Source: Flavobacteriales bacterium
GTDB taxonomy: Bacteria; Bacteroidota; Bacteroidia; Flavobacteriales_D; Sanyastnellaceae
Length of the DNA: 11,283 nucleotides
Assembly: GCA_015660615.1 (NCBI GenBank)
Contig: DQKQ01000209.1
Span: 1 to 11,283 of the forward strand
Direction: 5' to 3'
In this document: piece after piece, positions 7,839-11,283 of the stretch
How positions within the stretch are numbered: the stretch's first letter is position 1
Layout of the letters: every line of letters begins with the position of its first letter
Translations under genes and position numbers: made by a program
The notes under the pieces: model-generated
The model's database searches: none
Seen by the model: only the letters and a program-made list of their open reading frames with translations
What the model was told of the DNA's origin: nothing

Positions 7839-7844
7839 ACGTAG

Positions 7845-7856
7845 TACCTTGCACCT
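7845..7856 (+). promoter_or_regulatory. Possible degenerate promoter just before rlmB
   Basis: TACCTTGCACCT directly precedes the rlmB ATG. It resembles the carA start region (TATCTTTGCACC then ATG) but has one T fewer than the TAnnTTTG consensus and no TTG at the usual upstream distance. It may give rlmB a second, near-leaderless transcript in addition to read-through from rmuC. The similarity could also be chance. Confidence 0.25.
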
Positions 7857-8627
7857 ATGGAATCAAAACCAATATATAGTGGCCCACGTAGACCTTCAGA
7901 AAAGACATTTGTCTTTGGTTTTCACCCAATAGCCGAAGCACTCGACGCAGGGAAAGAATTAGATAGCGTTTTAGTACTTCGTAGCTCACCAAATGACAGG
8001 CTAAATAAATTACTTGGCCGAATACGATCTATGGGGATACCTATAAAAATGGTTCCTAGAGAAAAGCTTGACGCTATTACTCTAAAAAACCATCAAGGTA
8101 TGGTGGCTTTTCTTTCTCCAATTACATATCAGCCACTTGATGAAATTGTTTTAGGTGCGTTTGAACGTGGTGAAGCACCTGTGTTAATTGCCGCTGACGG
8201 AATTACTGACGTTCGTAATTTAGGTGCAATAGCTCGATCTGCAGAATGTTTTGGCGCGCACGCTTTAATTGTTCCTGAAAAAGGATCTGCATCAATAACT
8301 GATGGTGCAATCAAAAGCTCTAGCGGCGCTTTGTTAAGACTTCCTGTTTGTAGAGTCTCCAATATTTCATCCGCTCTTGAATTTCTAAAAAACAGTGGAG
8401 TTGCTTGCGTCGCTTTGTCTGAAAAAAGCGCTGTCGGATTGCCTGAAAACACTATTCAAGCTCCCTATTGTCTTGTTTTAGGTGACGAAGGTTACGGCAT
8501 TTCCGCAGAGGTTATGAAACTATGTGACAATAGAATCAGAATCCCTATGGTCGGAAATACTGCTAGTTTAAATGTGTCTGTATCTGCCGGAATTGCTCTT
8601 TATGCGCTAAATGCGACTAAGATCTAA
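7857..8627 (+). CDS. rlmB: 23S rRNA (guanosine-2'-O-)-methyltransferase RlmB, SpoU/TrmH family
   Basis: This 256-residue protein belongs to the SPOUT family, which uses S-adenosylmethionine bound in a trefoil knot. FVFGFHPIAEAL (18-29) and KNHQGMVAF (77-85) mark the N-terminal substrate-binding domain of RlmB-type enzymes. The three SpoU motifs follow: motif 1 at 114-133 (DGITDVRNLGAIARSAECFG, with catalytic-type Asn121 and Arg127), motif 2 at 206-215 (LVLGDEGYGI) and motif 3 at 229-246 (IPMVGNTASLNVSVSAGI). RlmB methylates G2251 in the peptidyl-tRNA site of 23S rRNA. Another TrmH-type specificity cannot be fully excluded, but the N-terminal domain and length favour RlmB. The start ATG lies 18 bases after the GWxTD gene. 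The 3' end overlaps the convergent eno gene by 11 bases. Confidence 0.93.
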   Translation: MESKPIYSGPRRPSEKTFVFGFHPIAEALDAGKELDSVLVLRSSPNDRLNKLLGRIRSMGIPIKMVPREKLDAITLKNHQGMVAFLSPITYQPLDEIVLGAFERGEAPVLIAADGITDVRNLGAIARSAECFGAHALIVPEKGSASITDGAIKSSSGALLRLPVCRVSNISSALEFLKNSGVACVALSEKSAVGLPENTIQAPYCLVLGDEGYGISAEVMKLCDNRIRIPMVGNTASLNVSVSAGIALYALNATKI

Positions 8628-9894
8628 AATCACGTCCTTTATATATAGCCATTCCACCAAGCTCTTCTTCTATTCTAAGGAGCTGGTTGTACTTGGCTAC
8701 TCTATCCGATCTACTTGCTGAACCAGTTTTAATTTGGCCTGTATTAAGAGCCACTGCTAAATCTGCAATTGTAGTATCCTCAGTCTCACCACTTCTATGA
8801 CTTATAACTGAAGTGTAATCTGCCCTATGTGCCATTTCAACAGCATCCAAAGTTTCACTTAGAGTGCCTATTTGGTTTACTTTAATTAGGATTGAATTTG
8901 CAACACCTTGTTCAATACCTTTTGAAAGCCTGTTCACGTTCGTGACAAATAAATCATCCCCTACCAATTGAACATCCTTTCCTAAACGGTCCGTTAAAAG
9001 CTTCCATGAATCCCAGTCGTCTTCATCTAAACCATCTTCAATACTAACTATAGGATACTTCTTGCTCCAATCACACCAAAACTCAACCATCTCTTCACCG
9101 GTCAGTTCATCACCTGTGGAATCAAATTTGTAAATGCCTGATTTTTTATCGTAAAACTCGGATGCGGCAGCATCGAAAGCAAGTAACACATCGTCTCCTG
9201 GTTTATATCCAGCTTTTTCGATAGCCTTTAACACAAACTCAGCGCCTTCATCATTGGATTTTAAGTTAGGAGCAAATCCACCTTCATCTCCAACATTTGT
9301 AGAATGTCCTTCTGCCTGCAAAACTTCCTTTAAAGAATGAAATATTTCTGTCCCCATTCTCAGACCTTCAGAAAATGATGAGGCACCAACAGGCATCACC
9401 ATAAATTCTTGAATATCTATCTTGTTATCAGCATGTGACCCACCGTTTAAGATATTCATCATCGGAACTGGAAGAATCCCCACGTTAGCACCACCAATGT
9501 ACCTATACAGAGGCTGTCTAACCGTCTCAGCAGCTGCTTTAGCAACAGCTAATGAAACACCTAAGATTGCATTAGCTCCTAGATTAGACTTATTCTCTGT
9601 CCCGTCAATATCAATCATAATCTGATCAATTAACCTCTGCTCTGTAATATCTAATCCGTGAAGCTCTTCATTCAGAACTTCATTCACATGTTCTACAGCT
9701 AATGTAACTCCTTTACCCATCCAGGTGTTTCCACCATCCCTTAATTCAACTGCTTCATGTATTCCTGTTGAAGCACCAGATGGTACTGCTGCTCTTCCGA
9801 AAGCACCTTCTTCAGTAACTACATCCACTTCTATAGTAGGATTCCCTCTAGAATCTAAAATCTGTCGTGCGTGAATTATTTCAATGTTACTCAT
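8617..9894 (-). CDS. eno: Enolase (phosphopyruvate hydratase)
   Basis: This 425-residue enzyme of standard bacterial length interconverts 2-phosphoglycerate and phosphoenolpyruvate in glycolysis. Visible active-site features are the mobile loop SGAST (39-43), SHADNKIDIQEFM (153-165), GDEGGFAPN (202-210) with the catalytic glutamate, the magnesium ligands Asp241 (FDAAASEF), Glu286 (SIEDGLDE) and the Asp pair at 313-314 (VGDDLFVTN), the signature ILIKVNQIGTL (335-345) with the catalytic Lys338, HRSGETEDT (366-374) and IKTGSASRSDR (388-398). GSASRSDR with KYNQLLRIEEEL is the form usual in Flavobacteria. The gene starts 7 bases after carA with an A/T-rich spacer and no strong Shine-Dalgarno, so it is probably co-transcribed with carA. 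Its stop codon lies inside the end of rlmB on the other strand. Confidence 0.99.
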   Translation of the reverse strand: MSNIEIIHARQILDSRGNPTIEVDVVTEEGAFGRAAVPSGASTGIHEAVELRDGGNTWMGKGVTLAVEHVNEVLNEELHGLDITEQRLIDQIMIDIDGTENKSNLGANAILGVSLAVAKAAAETVRQPLYRYIGGANVGILPVPMMNILNGGSHADNKIDIQEFMVMPVGASSFSEGLRMGTEIFHSLKEVLQAEGHSTNVGDEGGFAPNLKSNDEGAEFVLKAIEKAGYKPGDDVLLAFDAAASEFYDKKSGIYKFDSTGDELTGEEMVEFWCDWSKKYPIVSIEDGLDEDDWDSWKLLTDRLGKDVQLVGDDLFVTNVNRLSKGIEQGVANSILIKVNQIGTLSETLDAVEMAHRADYTSVISHRSGETEDTTIADLAVALNTGQIKTGSASRSDRVAKYNQLLRIEEELGGMAIYKGRDFRS

Positions 9895-9901
9895 TATATT
9901 T

Positions 9902-11026
9902 TTACTTTACACTAGCATATTTAAACTCATTAATCAACTCAACAAAATCATCAAACAAATATCTGCTATCATGAGGTCCAGCAGATGCTTCAGGATGATA
10001 TTGTACACAAAACACAGGCTTATTTACTAAACGAATTCCGGCAATAGTATCATCATTTAAATGAATGTGGGTGACTTCAACATTACTGTTATTTTTTACT
10101 GATTCATGACTTACAACAAAACCGTGATTTTGAGAAGTAATTTCACATTTACCTGTAATTAAATTTTTCACAGGATGGTTCACACCTCTATGCCCATTAA
10201 ACATTTTCTTAGTCTCTAAACCTTGACTTAGTGATAAAAGTTGATGCCCTAAACAGATGCCGAAAATTGGCAACTCTGACTCAACTAGTTTTCCAACTTC
10301 AGTAATCACAGACTTCATAGCAGATGGATCTCCAGGACCATTTGATAGCATTATACCATCAGGACTCCACTCTAGCACTTCTTCAGCAGACACATTCCAT
10401 GGAAACACTCTAACTAAACACCCCCTATCACTTAAACAAGTAGCTATACTTCTTTTAAAACCAAAATCAATTAAAGCAACTTTATGTCCGCCAGTCATAT
10501 TAAAATCAAAAGATTCAGTGACAGAAACTTCACTACTCAATTCAAGCCCATCCATTGAAGGAACTGAATCAAGAATCGTTCTTAATTTTTTAATATCAAA
10601 CTCTTGGGTAGATAATACAGCATTCATCGCCCCATTATTTCTGATATGTCTAACAAGCGCACGCGTGTCGATATCACTAATTCCAACAGTGCCGTTTTTT
10701 TCTAAATCTGCCTGTAAAGTTCCTGAACTATCTACTCTACTAGCTACTGTGGAGAAGTTTCTTACAACAATCCCAGCAACCTTAACATTAGAAGACTCAA
10801 CCTCATCATCGTGCACACCGTAATTCCCAATATGAGCCGTAGCCATTACAAGCATTTGTTTGTGATAACTCGGATCTGTAAATATCTCTTGATATCCATA
10901 CATCCCAGTATTAAAAGCGATTTCACCATAGGTAGTTCCTTGAGCACCCAAAGCTTTACCCTTAAAAATTGTACCGTCTTCTAATAACAGAATTGCTGGT
11001 AGATCTAAACGACGTAATCCTTGCAT
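9902..11026 (-). CDS. carA: Carbamoyl-phosphate synthase small (glutamine amidotransferase) subunit
   Basis: This 374-residue protein has the normal CarA length. The N-terminal CPSase small-chain domain shows LEDGTIFKGKALG (15-27), FNTGMYGYQEIFTDPSY (38-54), AHIGNYG (64-70), DTRALVRHIRNNGAM (120-134) and SMDG (157-160). The C-terminal class I amidotransferase domain has LSNGPGDP (227-234), the nucleophile Cys258 in FGICLGHQ, GHRGVNHPV (278-286) and the catalytic His344 and Glu346 in QYHPEASAGP. It hydrolyses glutamine and passes ammonia to CarB, supplying carbamoyl phosphate for pyrimidine and arginine synthesis. carB is not in the window, a split arrangement common in Bacteroidota. The start ATG gives the expected N-terminal length, and no other ATG occurs until Met42. 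A promoter sits 4 bases upstream, so the mRNA may be leaderless. No riboswitch or attenuator is seen. Confidence 0.98.
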   Translation of the reverse strand: MQGLRRLDLPAILLLEDGTIFKGKALGAQGTTYGEIAFNTGMYGYQEIFTDPSYHKQMLVMATAHIGNYGVHDDEVESSNVKVAGIVVRNFSTVASRVDSSGTLQADLEKNGTVGISDIDTRALVRHIRNNGAMNAVLSTQEFDIKKLRTILDSVPSMDGLELSSEVSVTESFDFNMTGGHKVALIDFGFKRSIATCLSDRGCLVRVFPWNVSAEEVLEWSPDGIMLSNGPGDPSAMKSVITEVGKLVESELPIFGICLGHQLLSLSQGLETKKMFNGHRGVNHPVKNLITGKCEITSQNHGFVVSHESVKNNSNVEVTHIHLNDDTIAGIRLVNKPVFCVQYHPEASAGPHDSRYLFDDFVELINEFKYASVK

Positions 11027-11030
11027 GGTG

Positions 11031-11063
11031 CAAAGATAATTCTACTAATGAAATCTTAATCAA
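11031..11063 (-). promoter_or_regulatory. Bacteroidota-type promoter of carA-eno
   Basis: Read on the minus strand, TTG at 11063-11061 is followed after 22 bases by TATCTTTG at 11038-11031, an exact match to the -33/-7 consensus TTG...TAnnTTTG with spacing inside the range reported for Flavobacteria. Only CACC separates the -7 box from the ATG at 11026-11024, so transcription should begin at or within a few bases of the start codon. It lies downstream of the terminator of the upstream ribosomal operon, where carA would need its own promoter. Confidence 0.65.
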
Positions 11064-11098
11064 TTATTCAAAGTAAAATATGATAATTTATAAACGAA

Positions 11099-11125
11099 CA
11101 AAGGGTATCGTTTCAGATACCCTTT
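11099..11125 (-). terminator. Intrinsic terminator after rplQ
   Basis: AAAGGGTATC at 11100-11109 pairs perfectly with GATACCCTTT at 11116-11125, a 10-pair stem around a 6-base loop. On the minus strand it is followed by TGTTCGTTTAT, a moderately T-rich tail. It begins 20 bases after the stop of the upstream gene and separates the ribosomal operon from carA-eno. Confidence 0.82.
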
Positions 11126-11145
11126 GAAATATATAAAAATAATAT

Positions 11146-11283
11146 TTAGTTTTCTTTCTTTTCTTCAGATGAGTCCGTTTCAGTGTCATCATTTGATGAT
11201 TCTGTAACATCTTCAGAAGCTGAGTCATCAGCGGCAACGTCAGCAGGAGCATCAGCGGCAACGTCAGCAGCAGGAGCATCAGC
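11146..11283 (-). CDS. rplQ: Probable ribosomal protein L17, C-terminal extension only
   Basis: The frame enters from the right edge and ends at TAA (11148-11146), leaving 45 residues. They are almost entirely Ala, Asp, Pro, Val, Ser, Glu and Thr, with near-repeats of APADVAAD, then an acidic Ser/Thr stretch and the final SSEEKKEN. No folded domain is visible. The rplQ assignment rests on context. In Flavobacteria the order rpoA-rplQ-carA-eno is common, Bacteroidota L17 proteins often carry long low-complexity acidic or Ala-rich tails, and a strong terminator follows. Another protein with a disordered acidic tail is possible. The frame was chosen over the overlapping Leu-rich frame because it gives a normal hydrophilic tail and a stop just before the hairpin. 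Confidence 0.65.
   Translation of the reverse strand, partial: ADAPAADVAADAPADVAADDSASEDVTESSNDDTETDSSEEKKEN
11226..11283. repeat. In-frame tandem repeat encoding the Ala/Asp-rich tail
   Basis: A 24-base unit at 11226-11249 is repeated at 11250-11276 with one extra in-frame AGC triplet, and a third copy starts at 11277 and runs off the window. On the minus strand the units encode APADVAAD and APAADVAAD. It is locally GC-rich against an AT-rich background and looks like slippage expansion of a disordered protein tail. Confidence 0.85.

Noticed and set aside
8129..8452. A 107-residue minus-strand frame inside rlmB
   Set aside because: It is the reverse complement of SpoU motif-bearing sequence and has no start signal or domain of its own.
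10257..10823. A 188-residue plus-strand frame
   Set aside because: It is antisense to carA, whose active-site motifs are intact. The product is Ser/Thr/Pro-rich with no domain, as expected of a shadow frame.
11088..11279. A Leu-rich 63-residue minus-strand frame that could look like a membrane peptide
   Set aside because: It is the shifted frame of the Ala/Asp tandem repeat, and it runs through the terminator hairpin. The frame ending at 11146 fits a ribosomal-protein tail and stops just before the hairpin.
1..11283. A defence island, prophage, transposon or CRISPR system
   Set aside because: No transposase, integrase, phage, Cas, restriction or toxin-antitoxin genes are seen, and there are no spaced repeats. 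rmuC alone is a common chromosomal gene and not evidence of such a system.

Overview
The window is an AT-rich, gene-dense stretch of a Bacteroidota chromosome, most likely a marine Flavobacteriia or Cryomorphaceae-like bacterium. Four things point there. A 1070-residue secreted protein ends in a type IX secretion (T9SS) sorting domain. A GWxTD-domain lipoprotein, a module typical of Bacteroidota, is present. Two promoter candidates match the Bacteroidota -7 element TAnnTTTG. The right edge has the order L17 tail - carA - eno, which is familiar from Flavobacteria next to the rpoA/rplQ ribosomal cluster.

Layout, left to right. (1) Positions 1-223, plus strand: the 3' end of an LpxH-like metallophosphoesterase. 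It converges on a shared hairpin terminator at 229-246. (2) Positions 284-5249, minus strand: read in the transcribed direction, a conserved outer-membrane-type protein of unknown function, then lipA, then the large T9SS-exported Asp-box beta-propeller protein. Gaps are 45 and 55 bases and no terminator is visible between them. A TAnnTTTG promoter candidate lies just upstream at 5273-5280. (3) Positions 5359-8627, plus strand: rmuC, the GWxTD lipoprotein and rlmB, 5 and 18 bases apart, a likely operon divergent from the lipA group. (4) Positions 8617-11026, minus strand: carA then eno, 7 bases apart. The 3' end of eno overlaps the 3' end of rlmB by 11 bases. carA has a good Bacteroidota promoter so close to its ATG that the mRNA should be leaderless or nearly so. 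(5) Positions 11100-11125: a strong hairpin terminator for the upstream ribosomal operon. Positions 11146-11283 hold an acidic, Ala/Asp-rich C-terminal tail that fits ribosomal protein L17 (rplQ).

Most genes are housekeeping: lipid A synthesis, lipoate synthesis, rRNA methylation, glycolysis, and carbamoyl phosphate for pyrimidines and arginine. No mobile element, CRISPR array, RNA gene or defence cluster is visible, and no stretch over 300 bases lacks a gene. The less-explained items are the unknown outer-membrane protein upstream of lipA, the acidic insertion inside the T9SS propeller protein, the near-leaderless carA start and its partial echo at rlmB, a 12-bp palindrome over the lipA-group promoter, and the 3'-overlapping rlmB/eno pair with no visible terminator.
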